Shown piece after piece: positions 8,950 to 18,083 of a stretch of DNA of 23,786 bases (the stretch's first letter is position 1; every line of letters begins with the position of its first letter). The stretch covers positions 1-23,786 of the forward strand of contig NZ_JACRWC010000088.1 in assembly GCF_014306095.1 (NCBI RefSeq), in the 5' to 3' direction. The translations under genes were made by a program, and so were the position numbers. This stretch comes from Lentihominibacter faecis. Lineage in GTDB: Bacteria; Bacillota; Clostridia; Peptostreptococcales; Anaerovoracaceae. The notes beneath the pieces are model-generated. The model was not told the DNA's origin, searched no databases, and saw only the letters and a list, made by a program, of their open reading frames with translations.

Positions 8950-9987
8950 ATGAATATTGTATTAGACGGCATGGGTGGAGATTATGCCCCTCATGAAATG
9001 GTAAAAGGCGCCGTACAGGCGGCAGAACTGATCGAAGATGATATTTATATCGTTGGTAAGGAGGATATGATCCAGGCAGAGCTGAACAAAATGGGATATC
9101 AGGGTGAGCAGATCCATATCGTCAACGCGCAGGAAGTCATCACGATGGAAGACAGCCCGGTAAAAGCCATACGCAGAAAGAGCGATTCCTCCATGGTGGT
9201 CGGACTGAATATGATCAAAGAAGGAACCGGAGATGTATTTGTTTCCGGAGGAAATACAGGGGCGCTTGTGGTAGGCTCCCGGCTGATCCTGGGAAGGATC
9301 GAAGGAATAGATCGTCCGGTGCTGGCAAGCGTTTATCCATGTATGGGAAAGGAACCGTCCATTCTGGTAGATGCCGGAGCAAGCTCGGAAGCCAAGGCTC
9401 ATAACCTGCTGGAGTACGGTCTTATGGGAAGCATCTTTATGGAACATGTGTGGGGAAGAAGCAATCCTCGCGTTGGTCTTGTGAACCTGGGAGTAGAGGA
9501 GAGCAAGGGAACCAGCATGACCAAGGACGCATTCAAAAAACTGAAAAAAGCACCGGTTAATTTCGTTGGAAACGTAGAGGCCAGAGAAGTGCCGAGAGGT
9601 GCCTGCGACGTCATCGTCTGTGACGGATTTGTCGGCAATGTCATCCTCAAACTGACAGAGGGCGTAGCCATGAGCATTCTGGAACTGGTGAAATCCAAAC
9701 TGATGGCTAGCATCAAGAGTAAAATGGCTGCACTGATGCTGAAGCCACAGTTAAAATCATTAAAAAAAGAATTTGACTATGAAGAATACGGTGGTGCGCC
9801 GATCCTGGGAGTAGACGGACCGGTGCTTAAGATCCACGGATCGTCTACAGCTAATGCAGTACGCAATGCCATCATCAAAAGCGTTCCGTACAGCAAGGAA
9901 AACGTGGTGGAGATCATCCGTCAGTCCATGCTGGAGCTGGAGGAAGTTATAGAAAAAGATGAAGAGGAGTATTCGATCAATGAATGA
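8950..9987 (+). CDS. plsX: Phosphate acyltransferase PlsX
   Basis: PlsX converts acyl-ACP to acyl-phosphate, the first committed step of phosphatidic acid synthesis by the PlsX/PlsY route. The 345-residue protein begins MNIVLDGMGGDYAP, the family N-terminus, and has the conserved VSGGNTGAL, LVDAGASSEAK and CDGFVGNVILK segments. The ATG at 8950 follows an AGAGGA at 8938-8943 within a purine-rich leader. It works with PlsY and GpsA, both encoded about 6-8 kb downstream in this same gene run. The acpP gene that often separates plsX from rnc is absent, and plsX instead overlaps rnc by 8 bases. Confidence 0.96.
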   Translation: MNIVLDGMGGDYAPHEMVKGAVQAAELIEDDIYIVGKEDMIQAELNKMGYQGEQIHIVNAQEVITMEDSPVKAIRRKSDSSMVVGLNMIKEGTGDVFVSGGNTGALVVGSRLILGRIEGIDRPVLASVYPCMGKEPSILVDAGASSEAKAHNLLEYGLMGSIFMEHVWGRSNPRVGLVNLGVEESKGTSMTKDAFKKLKKAPVNFVGNVEAREVPRGACDVIVCDGFVGNVILKLTEGVAMSILELVKSKLMASIKSKMAALMLKPQLKSLKKEFDYEEYGGAPILGVDGPVLKIHGSSTANAVRNAIIKSVPYSKENVVEIIRQSMLELEEVIEKDEEEYSINE

Positions 9988-10675
9988 GCGACATCAGCTG
10001 GAAGAAAAGCTGCAGTACAAGTTCAATAATAAAAAGCTCCTGATGACGGCAGTGACCCACAGTTCTTACGTGAAAGAACACTGTCACGAAGAAAAAAGCA
10101 ATGAACGCCTGGAATTCCTGGGGGACGCATTCTTTGACGCAATCATCGGCGAAGAACTGTTTCATATTTTCCCGCAGGAGGAAGAAGGGTTCCTGTCGCG
10201 TATCCGAGCCACGCTTGTCTGCGAGAAATCTCTTGCGCAGGAAGCGAAAAAGCTGGAGCTGGGACAGTATCTGCTCCTGGGGAACGGAGAAGAAAAGAGC
10301 GGTGGCAGAACCAGAGAGTCTATTCTGGCAGACTGTATGGAAGCGATCATCGGAGCTGTTTATCTGGATGGTGGATTTGAAGCCGTGAAAGACTGTGTGC
10401 TGCGCCTGTTCGCATCTTCCATTGAAGATGCCAGACATGGGAAATATATCATTACAGATTACAAGACCGCACTGCAGGAAAAGCTGCAGAGCCGTGGTAT
10501 CACGGATATCAAATACCGCCTGGTCAAGGAGATCGGGCCGGATCATGACAAGACATTTATCGTGCAGCTGATCGTAAACGGCAGACCTGTTACCAAAGGC
10601 AGAGGAAAGAGTAAAAAACAGGCTGAGCAGCAGGCAGCGGAAGAAATGATGGAAAGGGAAATGCATGTACTTTAA
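9980..10675 (+). CDS. rnc: Ribonuclease III
   Basis: RNase III cleaves double-stranded RNA, including rRNA precursors and sense-antisense duplexes. The 231 residues comprise a catalytic domain with the signature NERLEFLGDAF (41-51; Glu42, Glu45 and Asp49) and the second acidic pair Asp118 and Glu121, all positions needed for Mg2+. A C-terminal double-stranded RNA-binding domain (about 160-231) ends in the basic GRGKSKKQAEQQAAEEM. The ATG at 9980 is preferred, with AGAGGAG at 9963-9969 lying 10 nt upstream. A longer in-frame start at 9959 lies deep inside plsX. The gene overlaps plsX by 8 bases and smc by 11, an arrangement (rnc-smc-ftsY) conserved in Firmicutes. Confidence 0.95.
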   Translation: MNERHQLEEKLQYKFNNKKLLMTAVTHSSYVKEHCHEEKSNERLEFLGDAFFDAIIGEELFHIFPQEEEGFLSRIRATLVCEKSLAQEAKKLELGQYLLLGNGEEKSGGRTRESILADCMEAIIGAVYLDGGFEAVKDCVLRLFASSIEDARHGKYIITDYKTALQEKLQSRGITDIKYRLVKEIGPDHDKTFIVQLIVNGRPVTKGRGKSKKQAEQQAAEEMMEREMHVL

Positions 10676-13600
10676 GAAAATCGAAATGCATGGGTTCAAA
10701 TCCTTCGCGGAGCCTGTTACCATAGATTTCAGCAGCGGGATCACCTGTATAGTAGGTCCAAACGGCAGTGGTAAAAGCAACATCAGTGATGCGATCCGCT
10801 GGGTACTGGGCGAACAGAGTCCGAAGATGCTGCGTGGCGGCAAGATGGAGGAAGTCATTTTCTCGGGAACATCCAGCCGGAAATCACGCGGAATGGCAGA
10901 AGTGACTCTGGTGATCGACAATGGAGAAGGGACGCTGCCCATCGATTATAAAGAAGTTGCTTTGACACGGCGTATGTTCCGTTCCGGCGAAAGCGAGTAT
11001 CATATCAATGGCAACCAGTGTCGCCTGAGAGACATCAGAGAACTGATCATGGATACCGGTATCGGAGTTGATGGATATTCCATCATCGGACAGGGCAAGA
11101 TCTCAGAGATCCTCAGCAATAAGACGGAAAGCCGCAGAGAGATTTTTGAAGAAGCTGCCGGGATCGTGCTGTACCGTACAAAAAAGGCAGAGTCCGAGCG
11201 AAAGCTGGAAGCTGCCAATGCCAATATGGATCGTGTACAGGACATCATCGGCGAAATCGAAAGCAGGATCGACGGGCTGAAGGAAGACAGTATCAAGGCG
11301 AAGGAATACCTGAAGCTGCGAGATCGCTATAAAGAACTGGAAATCAATATCATACTGAAAAATATAGAAAACCTGAAAGCAAAAAGTGAAGGCATCCATG
11401 AGGATCTGAAACAGCTGGATGAGAGCCTTGCCAAAACCCGCGGGGAAAGGTCGGCAGCGGAACAGTCTGCAGCCTCCCATGAGGAACGCAAGGAAACACT
11501 GGAATCCATAGCAGAAGAGACCAGAACTCAGCTGATGGAAGTGATAGATGAACTGAATCATCTTGTCAGCCAGGAACAGATCGATAAAGAACGCCTGGGT
11601 GTCATTGCAGAAAATCAGGAGAGACTGACAGCTGAGATCCAGGAGCTGCAGGAAAAACTGCAGCGAGAGGAAGAAAATCAGAAATCTTTGCTGGAAGGAA
11701 GCAGGCAGACGGAAGAACGCTTTGCGCAGGCCAAAACAGTACTGGATGAAAAAGTGGAGCTTTATGACTCCCTTTCGCAGAAGCTGGCGAGTCTGATGCA
11801 GCAGGCGGATCAGCATAAAAACGAAGTGTTTGAGCACTCCGGTGACAGGAGTTCTGCAGAGGCGGAAATCAGCAGTCTGCAGCGGATGGCAGAGACCCTT
11901 GAAAGAAGAAAAGCCGCGCTTCTCAGTGACAAAGACAGCGGAGAGGACAGCAACAAGGAAACCCTGGACAATTTAAACCAGATGCGTCATGAAAAAGAGC
12001 GTATCGTAGACAATCTGGAACATATCAAAGAGCAGAGGCTGCTGAAAAAAGAAGAATTCGCGGCGATGCGGGAGGATGAGAAAAAACTTTCCCGCACCTT
12101 TGAAGATCTGCGGATCAGTCTTAGCCAGCTTTCTGCACGAAAAAAGACCATCGAGGAAATGGAAAGCAATTACGAAGGGTATAACTATGCCGTTCGTTAT
12201 ATCATGCGTTCAGGACTTTCGGGGATCCACGGCGTAGTAGCAGATCTGATCACGGTCCCGGAAGGATATGAGACTGCCATAGAAACGGCACTGGGAGCCG
12301 GACTGCAAAATATCGTCTGCGAAAACGATGAGAGTGCAAAGGCTGCGATCCGTGCGCTGAAAGCGAATAAAGCCGGACGGCTTACGTTTCTGCCGGTCAG
12401 CTCAGTGAGAGGACGGACGTCGTATGAAGAACGGTTGCGGCAGGAAGCAGGATTTCGAGGGTTTGGACCGGAATGCCTGACTTTCGATCCCAGATATCAG
12501 GGGGTCATCTCTTATCTGCTTGGCCGGGTGGTGATCGTAGATGATATGGATCACGCGGTACGGATGTCTAAAAAGGGAGGCGGACTGCGGTTTGTCACAC
12601 TGGATGGAGAAGTCATAAATGCAGGCGGCGCCATCACCGGTGGTAAATATAAAAATAAAACGGCCAATATCCTGGATCGAAAAGCAGAGATCCAGAGCCT
12701 GGAAAAAGAGATCATAGGAAAAAACAACCAGAAGGATGAAGTTGGACGCAAGCTGGAAAGCCTGCGGGAAGGAATCGGCGGATACGGGAGCCAGATGGAA
12801 GATCTGGAAGAAGAGATTCGCAGTACAGAACGGATCCTGCTGGAAAAAGAGCATGAACTGAAGCTGACAGAAGCAGCCCTGCGGGAGATCCGCAGCAGCA
12901 GTCAGCGGCTGGAGCGTGAGCTTTCCAGCATTGAAACAGAAAAGAAGCATTCTGCGGAGATGGTGGAAACTTTGCAGAAGAAGATCGCAGAAAATACCGA
13001 AGCGGTCGCAGAAGCCGAAAAAGCCGCAGAGCGATGCCTGGCAGAATACAACCGGCAGAAAGAACAGTTCGATGGTATCAGTGAGGAGATCACGAAGGCA
13101 CGGATCGAGCTTTCCAGCTGCGAGCAGGAAAAATCCCACATGGATTCCATGAAGAAACGGATCAGTGATTCTCTGGCGGAAATGCACAGCGATATCCACA
13201 GAAGGAAACTGCAGCAGACCGAGCTGAGACAGGAACAGGAAAAACTGACAGGGGAAAGTGGCGCTTCCAGTGAGCAGATCCAGGCGAAAACGGAAGAAAA
13301 AACAGCACTGGAGAGCAAGCTGGAGCAGGTCGGAGAAGAAAAGGCAGAACTGGTCAGAACGCTGGCGGCATCTGCAGAAGAACGAGATGCGCTTTCAGAG
13401 ACCATCGAAAAACTGCAGAATCAGAAATACGAGCTTGATATCAAAAATACACGGAATGAAACCCAGCTGGACACCTATAAAAACAAGCTGTGGGAGGATT
13501 TTGAGATTTCATACATACAAGCCATGGAATTCCGTTCGGAGGAGTTCGTTATGTCTGCGGCCATGAAGGAAAGCCGTCAGGTGAAGAACCGGATGCGTGA

Positions 13601-14207
13601 ACTGGGAGAGGTCAACGTGGGCGCTATCGAAGAATATGAAACGGTGCGTGAACGGTATGAATTCCTTACCGGGCAGCGGGCGGACATTCAGGAAGCGGCT
13701 GACGATCTTCACAGGATCATCGACGATATGGACAAGACGATCCGGATCAAGTTCAAGGAAAGCTTCGATCAGATCGTCATCAATTTCGAAGAGAAATTTC
13801 AGGAACTGTTCGGAGGCGGACATGCCGAGCTGAGACTCTCTAACGAAGAAGATCCGCTCAGTTCCAATATAGATATCGTAGCGCAGCCGCCGGGTAAAAA
13901 ACTGCAGAACATCAATCTGCTTTCCGGTGGTGAAAAGACGCTGACGGCTATCGCGCTGATGTTCGCGGTACTGAAGGCAAAACCGACGCCGTTCTGCATC
14001 CTGGATGAGGTGGAAGCTGCGCTGGATGACGCCAACATAGACCGGTTCATCAACTGTCTGCGAAAGCTTTCCGGGATCCAGTTCGCACTGGTGACTCACC
14101 AGAAAGCGACCATGGAACACGCGGACGTCATTTATGGTGTGACCATGCCGGAGAAGGGCGTTTCTCGTGTGCTGTCCCTGGACATGGACAGTGATTTTGC
14201 ATTATAA
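10665..14207 (+). CDS. smc: Chromosome segregation ATPase SMC
   Basis: SMC forms the condensin core with ScpA and ScpB and compacts newly replicated DNA by loop extrusion. The 1180-residue length is typical. The N-terminal head has Walker A GPNGSGKSN (31-39) and the Q-loop region VLGEQSPK. A long coiled coil rich in Glu, Lys and Gln (about 165-500) leads to the hinge (about 505-665, including VRYIMRSGLSGIHG and GGAITGG). The return coiled coil runs to about 1020. The C-terminal head carries the signature LLSGGEKTLTA (around 1085) and Walker B FCILDEVEAALDD (around 1110). The start overlaps rnc by 11 bases. The neighbours rnc and ftsY are the standard Firmicute context. scpA and scpB are not in this window. 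Confidence 0.98.
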   Translation: MYFKKIEMHGFKSFAEPVTIDFSSGITCIVGPNGSGKSNISDAIRWVLGEQSPKMLRGGKMEEVIFSGTSSRKSRGMAEVTLVIDNGEGTLPIDYKEVALTRRMFRSGESEYHINGNQCRLRDIRELIMDTGIGVDGYSIIGQGKISEILSNKTESRREIFEEAAGIVLYRTKKAESERKLEAANANMDRVQDIIGEIESRIDGLKEDSIKAKEYLKLRDRYKELEINIILKNIENLKAKSEGIHEDLKQLDESLAKTRGERSAAEQSAASHEERKETLESIAEETRTQLMEVIDELNHLVSQEQIDKERLGVIAENQERLTAEIQELQEKLQREEENQKSLLEGSRQTEERFAQAKTVLDEKVELYDSLSQKLASLMQQADQHKNEVFEHSGDRSSAEAEISSLQRMAETLERRKAALLSDKDSGEDSNKETLDNLNQMRHEKERIVDNLEHIKEQRLLKKEEFAAMREDEKKLSRTFEDLRISLSQLSARKKTIEEMESNYEGYNYAVRYIMRSGLSGIHGVVADLITVPEGYETAIETALGAGLQNIVCENDESAKAAIRALKANKAGRLTFLPVSSVRGRTSYEERLRQEAGFRGFGPECLTFDPRYQGVISYLLGRVVIVDDMDHAVRMSKKGGGLRFVTLDGEVINAGGAITGGKYKNKTANILDRKAEIQSLEKEIIGKNNQKDEVGRKLESLREGIGGYGSQMEDLEEEIRSTERILLEKEHELKLTEAALREIRSSSQRLERELSSIETEKKHSAEMVETLQKKIAENTEAVAEAEKAAERCLAEYNRQKEQFDGISEEITKARIELSSCEQEKSHMDSMKKRISDSLAEMHSDIHRRKLQQTELRQEQEKLTGESGASSEQIQAKTEEKTALESKLEQVGEEKAELVRTLAASAEERDALSETIEKLQNQKYELDIKNTRNETQLDTYKNKLWEDFEISYIQAMEFRSEEFVMSAAMKESRQVKNRMRELGEVNVGAIEEYETVRERYEFLTGQRADIQEAADDLHRIIDDMDKTIRIKFKESFDQIVINFEEKFQELFGGGHAELRLSNEEDPLSSNIDIVAQPPGKKLQNINLLSGGEKTLTAIALMFAVLKAKPTPFCILDEVEAALDDANIDRFINCLRKLSGIQFALVTHQKATMEHADVIYGVTMPEKGVSRVLSLDMDSDFAL

Positions 14208-14243
14208 CAGCCGTAAAACGGCGAAAAAAGGAGAAACTAGATT

Positions 14244-15143
14244 ATGATGTTCAGAGAAGAAAAAAAATCGTTCTTTGGGAAAATGTCTCAGCGGATCGGT
14301 GATGCGCTGGCAGGCAAGGCGACCATTGACGATGATTTTATGGATGAGCTGGAGGAGATCCTGATCACATCGGATATCGGTATGGAGACCACCATGAAGA
14401 TCGTAGATATGCTGCGGACCGAGGTGAAGACCAATAATCTGACAAAGCCGTCTGTCATCAAGATCCGTCTGGCCAAGATCATATCCAGCGTTATCAATAA
14501 GAAAGAAGAACAGAAGCTGTGTCAGGATACCCCTCTGGTGATCCTGATGATCGGCATCAACGGAGGCGGCAAGACTACGTCCATCGGCAAACTTGCCCAT
14601 AAGCTGCGACAGGAAGGCAAAACTGTGATGTTGGCGGCAGCTGATACGTTCCGTGCCGCTGCTGCAGAGCAGCTTTGCATCTGGGGTGACCGTGTCGGTG
14701 TCAATGTCATCAAGCACAAGGAAGGGGCGGATCCGTCGGCTGTTATCTACGACGCGATCCAGTCTGCAAAGGCAAAGCACATCGACGTGCTCATCTGCGA
14801 TACGGCCGGAAGACTGCAGAACAAGAAAAATCTTATGGATGAGCTGAACAAGATGAACAAGGTCATCGGACGGGAATACCCGGAGGCAGCCAGAGAGAAT
14901 CTGCTGGTACTGGATGCAACGACTGGAAAGAACGCTGTTTCCCAGGTTCAGGAATTCGGGGATGTGGCCGATATCACAGGCATCATTTTAACGAAGCTGG
15001 ACGGCACTGCCAAGGGTGGCATTGTCGTTACGATAGCGGATGAGTTTGATATGCCGGTCAAGTTTATCGGTGTAGGAGAAGGGATCGAGGATCTGAAGGA
15101 GTTCGATCCTGTAGAATTTGCGGAAGGAATTTTTAATGAGTAA
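14244..15143 (+). CDS. ftsY: Signal recognition particle receptor FtsY
   Basis: FtsY is the membrane-associated SRP receptor GTPase that docks ribosome-nascent chain complexes at the translocon. The 299 residues form an N domain (about 1-95) and a G domain. The G domain shows G1 GINGGGKTT (104-112), the insertion box [11 protein letters not shown] (134-144), G3 DTAGR (186-190), [10 protein letters not shown] and the closing [14 protein letters not shown]. The acidic A domain of enterobacterial FtsY is lacking, as is usual in Gram-positives. The ATG at 14244 follows AAGGAG at 14228-14233 with 10-nt spacing. The stop overlaps the der start by 8 bases. Confidence 0.96.
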   Translation: MMFREEKKSFFGKMSQRIGDALAGKATIDDDFMDELEEILITSDIGMETTMKIVDMLRTEVKTNNLTKPSVIKIRLAKIISSVINKKEEQKLCQDTPLVILMIGINGGGKTTSIGKLAHKLRQEGKTVMLAAADTFRAAAAEQLCIWGDRVGVNVIKHKEGADPSAVIYDAIQSAKAKHIDVLICDTAGRLQNKKNLMDELNKMNKVIGREYPEAARENLLVLDATTGKNAVSQVQEFGDVADITGIILTKLDGTAKGGIVVTIADEFDMPVKFIGVGEGIEDLKEFDPVEFAEGIFNE

Positions 15144-16459
15144 ACCACTGGTAGCCGTAGTAGGACGGCCAAACGTAGGAAAATCAACTTTTTTCAATAA
15201 AGTTGTAGGACGCCGGGTTTCCATTGTGGAAGATACACCGGGCGTGACGAGATAGGATATACGCGGAAGCGGAGTGGAAGGGGATCCATTTTGCACTGAT
15301 CGATACGGGCGGTATCGAGCCGGACAGCAAGGATATCATCCTTTCTCAGATGCGTCACCAGGCAGAAATGGCCATGGATACCTCCGATGTGATCCTGTTT
15401 ATGGTGGACGGCAAGGAGGGGATCACGGCAGCAGACCGGGAAGTCGCTTCCATACTGATGAAAACGGGCAAAAAAATCGTTCTGGCTGTCAACAAGATCG
15501 ATAAAGCGGAGCTGCCGGATGATTTTTATGATTTTTATGAGCTGGGACTCGGGGAACCTATCCCGATTTCCGCAGCCAACATGCTGAATCTGGGAGATCT
15601 TCTGGATGAGATCGTGGACAGCTTCCCGGAAGGAGCAGGAACGGAGGAAGATGATTCCATCAAGATCGCTATGATCGGGAAACCAAATGTGGGAAAATCT
15701 TCTCTGGTGAACCGACTTCTGGGAGAAGACCGTGTAATCGTTTCTCCTATCGCAGGGACGACCAGAGACTCTATCGATACCCCGTTTGAAAAAGACGGCG
15801 AGCAGTATCTGCTCATCGACACGGCGGGGATAAGACGAAAGAGCAAGGTCAATGAAGATATTGAAAAATTCAGCGTGCTCCGTGCGGTGGCAGCGATCGA
15901 ACGCTGCGACGTCTGCCTGCTGATGATCGATGCCCAGGAAGGGATCACAGAACAGGATAAAAAAATCGCCGGGATCGCCCATGAAGCCGGAAAAGGGATC
16001 GTTGTCGTGGTAAACAAGTGGGATCTTTTAGAAAAAGACAATCACACTATGAACGACTTCAAAAAAGAGATCGCAAGAGAGCTGACTTTCATGTCATATG
16101 CACCGTCGGTGTTTATTTCAGCACTGACTGGACAGCGTGTGGACAATGTCATTGCCATGGCGAAATATGTGGCGGAAAACAGAGCGATGCGCATACCGAC
16201 GGGGCAGCTCAACAGTCTGATCACAGATGCGACCATGATGAAGCAGCCGCCTTCCGACAAAGGAAAGCGCCTGAAGATCTACTATGTGACGCAGGTGGGT
16301 GTCAAGCCGCCTCTCTTTTCCTTTAAGATCAATTCAAGACCGTTGATGCATTTCTCGTATTCACGGTATCTGGAAAACAAGATCCGGGAAAGCTTTGGGT
16401 TTGAAGGTACGCCTTTGAAATTCGTGTTCCGGGAGAAAGGGGAGAAAGAAGATGTCTAA
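15136..16459 (+). pseudogene. der: Ribosome biogenesis GTPase Der, interrupted by an apparent 2-base deletion
   Basis: Der (EngA) has two tandem GTPase domains and a KH-like domain and is needed for 50S subunit assembly. Reading from the ATG at 15136 gives 39 residues with G1 GRPNVGKS and TPGVTR, then a TAG at 15253-15255. The rest of the protein continues in the next frame (RIYAEAEW, then DTGG, NKID, the second GTPase domain with GKPNVGKS, TTRD, DTAG and NKWD, and the KH domain) to the TAA at 16457-16459. The family has TRDR at the break. Restoring one GA to the GAGAT at 15249-15253 would rejoin the frames into a normal 441-residue Der. The first downstream ATG (15350) would lose most of GTPase domain 1 and has no good ribosome binding site. 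Since der is essential in bacteria studied, a sequencing or assembly error is the simplest cause. Confidence 0.9.
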
Positions 16460-17078
16460 TGTAAACATCTGGCTGTGGGTACTGGCTCTCATCATCGCTT
16501 ATCTGCTGGGGAACATTTCTCCTTCTACACTTCTGGCAAAAGCGAAGGGGATCGATATCCACAAAGAAGGAAGCGGTAATGCGGGTACGACCAATGCTCT
16601 GCGTGTCATGGGCAAGAAAGCCGGCGTCATCACTTTGGTAGTAGATGTTCTGAAAGGAACCATCGCTGTACTGATCGGATTTCTGCTGGCTGGTTCTACC
16701 GGGGAAGCCTGGTGTGTGCTGGCAGTATTTTGCGGACACGTATGGCCGGTATTCTATAAATTCAAAGGCGGCAAAGGTGTCGCCACGGCGTTCGGAGCGC
16801 TGCTGGGGTTAAATCCTCTTATGGCGCTGCTGACTCTGCTGATCGTTGTGATCGCAGTCCTGATCAGCAAGCGAATGTCGGTGGGCTCCATCACAGGAGC
16901 GGTAGTATTCCCGTTTATCTCCATGTTTATGGAGAGGGATTTTCTCTATATCGGGATCGTGCTGGCGATCATCATCCTGGTAAAGCACCGTGCCAACATC
17001 AAGCGGCTATTACAGGGAAAAGAGCCGGTCATGAGTATCTTCGAAAAGAAAAAGACCAGCGATGGTCAGGAGGACTAG
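16452..17078 (+). CDS. plsY: Glycerol-3-phosphate acyltransferase PlsY
   Basis: PlsY is the integral membrane enzyme that moves the acyl group from acyl-phosphate (made by PlsX) to glycerol 3-phosphate (made by GpsA). The 208 residues contain several transmembrane helices and the conserved loops SGNAGTTNALRVMGKKAG and GHVWPVFYKFKGGKGVAT, both family active-site segments. The C-terminal 20 residues are charged and cytoplasmic in type. The start overlaps the end of der by 8 bases and the stop is 4 nt from gpsA, so plsY and gpsA are probably co-translated. Confidence 0.96.
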   Translation: MSNVNIWLWVLALIIAYLLGNISPSTLLAKAKGIDIHKEGSGNAGTTNALRVMGKKAGVITLVVDVLKGTIAVLIGFLLAGSTGEAWCVLAVFCGHVWPVFYKFKGGKGVATAFGALLGLNPLMALLTLLIVVIAVLISKRMSVGSITGAVVFPFISMFMERDFLYIGIVLAIIILVKHRANIKRLLQGKEPVMSIFEKKKTSDGQED

Positions 17079-17082
17079 CGTT

Positions 17083-18078
17083 ATGAAAAAGATAGGTATC
17101 ATCGGAGCAGGAAGCTGGGGCACAGCGCTGGCAACAGTTGTAGCAGACAAGGGAAATCCGGTAAAGATCTGGGACATCGATGCAGGTCATCTGCAGAGAA
17201 TGGAAGAGAACAGAGAAAATGTGGATTATCTGCCGGGAGTTCCTTTAGGAGAAAATATCGCTATCGCGTTATCTCAGGAAGATGCATTGAGAGACGCTGA
17301 TGTAGTGCTGTTTTCAGCGCCGGCGCAGCATTTCCGTTCCGCACTGGAAGGCGCACTGCCGTACATAAAAGACGATGCTCTGATCATCAATGTTGCAAAG
17401 GGCATCGAGCAGAAGAGTTTGAAGCGGATGTCTGAGATCGCAGCGGATGTGCTGGATATGGACCGCTACGTTATGTTATCGGGTCCGTCTCACGCAGAGG
17501 AAGTGGGAAGAAAACTGCCGACTACAGTGGCTACAGCAAGTCGTAATCTCAAGGCGGCAGAAGCCATCCAGGATCTTTTTATGACGGAACGTTTCCGCGT
17601 TTATACCACGGATGATGTGGTAGGCGTAGAACTGGGCGGCGCTCTCAAGAATATCATCGCACTGGGTGCAGGGGTATCCGACGGCATGGGTTTTGGAGAT
17701 AATGCAAAGGCGGCTCTTATGACACGCGGCCTTGCAGAAATCACCCGCCTGGGGCTGAAGCTGGGCGCCAGAGCCGAGACCTTTGCAGGACTGACGGGAA
17801 CAGGCGACCTGATCGTAACGTGCACCAGCATGCATTCCCGTAACAGAAGATGCGGGATCATGATCGGAGAAGGCATGAGTCCGCAGGAAGCGACCGAAAA
17901 AGTCGGCATGGTCGTAGAGGGCATGTTCACCACGGAAGCCGCGTATGAACTGGCACGAAGAGAAGGCGTGGAAATGCCGATCACAGAAGCGATCTACCGT
18001 GCTATCAAAGGGGAGATCAAGGCGGCAGATGCAGTTGGCATGCTGATGACAAGAGACAAAAAACGGGAACAGGATTAG
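17083..18078 (+). CDS. gpsA: NAD(P)H-dependent glycerol-3-phosphate dehydrogenase
   Basis: GpsA reduces dihydroxyacetone phosphate to sn-glycerol 3-phosphate, the backbone for phospholipids. The 331-residue protein has the N-terminal Rossmann motif GAGSWGTAL (8-16), the substrate segment SGPSHAEEV (133-141), and the catalytic Lys189 in GALKNIIALGAG. NAKAALMTRGLAEI and FAGLTGTGDLIVT follow. The ATG at 17083 is chosen because AGGAGG (17068-17073) lies 9 nt upstream and the family starts right before the Rossmann strand. An in-frame ATG at 17062 lies inside plsY and would add seven residues. Placement next to plsY groups two successive steps of lipid synthesis. Confidence 0.96.
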   Translation: MKKIGIIGAGSWGTALATVVADKGNPVKIWDIDAGHLQRMEENRENVDYLPGVPLGENIAIALSQEDALRDADVVLFSAPAQHFRSALEGALPYIKDDALIINVAKGIEQKSLKRMSEIAADVLDMDRYVMLSGPSHAEEVGRKLPTTVATASRNLKAAEAIQDLFMTERFRVYTTDDVVGVELGGALKNIIALGAGVSDGMGFGDNAKAALMTRGLAEITRLGLKLGARAETFAGLTGTGDLIVTCTSMHSRNRRCGIMIGEGMSPQEATEKVGMVVEGMFTTEAAYELARREGVEMPITEAIYRAIKGEIKAADAVGMLMTRDKKREQD

Positions 18079-18083
18079 TAGGC

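Noticed and set aside
12402..13199. Long - strand open frame (265 codons) opposite smc
   Set aside because: It is antisense to the SMC hinge and coiled coil. Open antisense frames are common opposite Glu/Lys-rich coding sequence.
14210..14222. Small hairpin GCCGT-AAA-ACGGC between smc and ftsY as a terminator
   Set aside because: The stem is only 5 bp and is followed by an A-rich, not T-rich, run. smc and ftsY are probably co-transcribed.
15350..16459. A separate, functional single-GTPase-type gene starting at 15350
   Set aside because: The frame continues as good Der sequence upstream of 15350 to the frameshift, and no Shine-Dalgarno is suitably placed. It is the rest of der.
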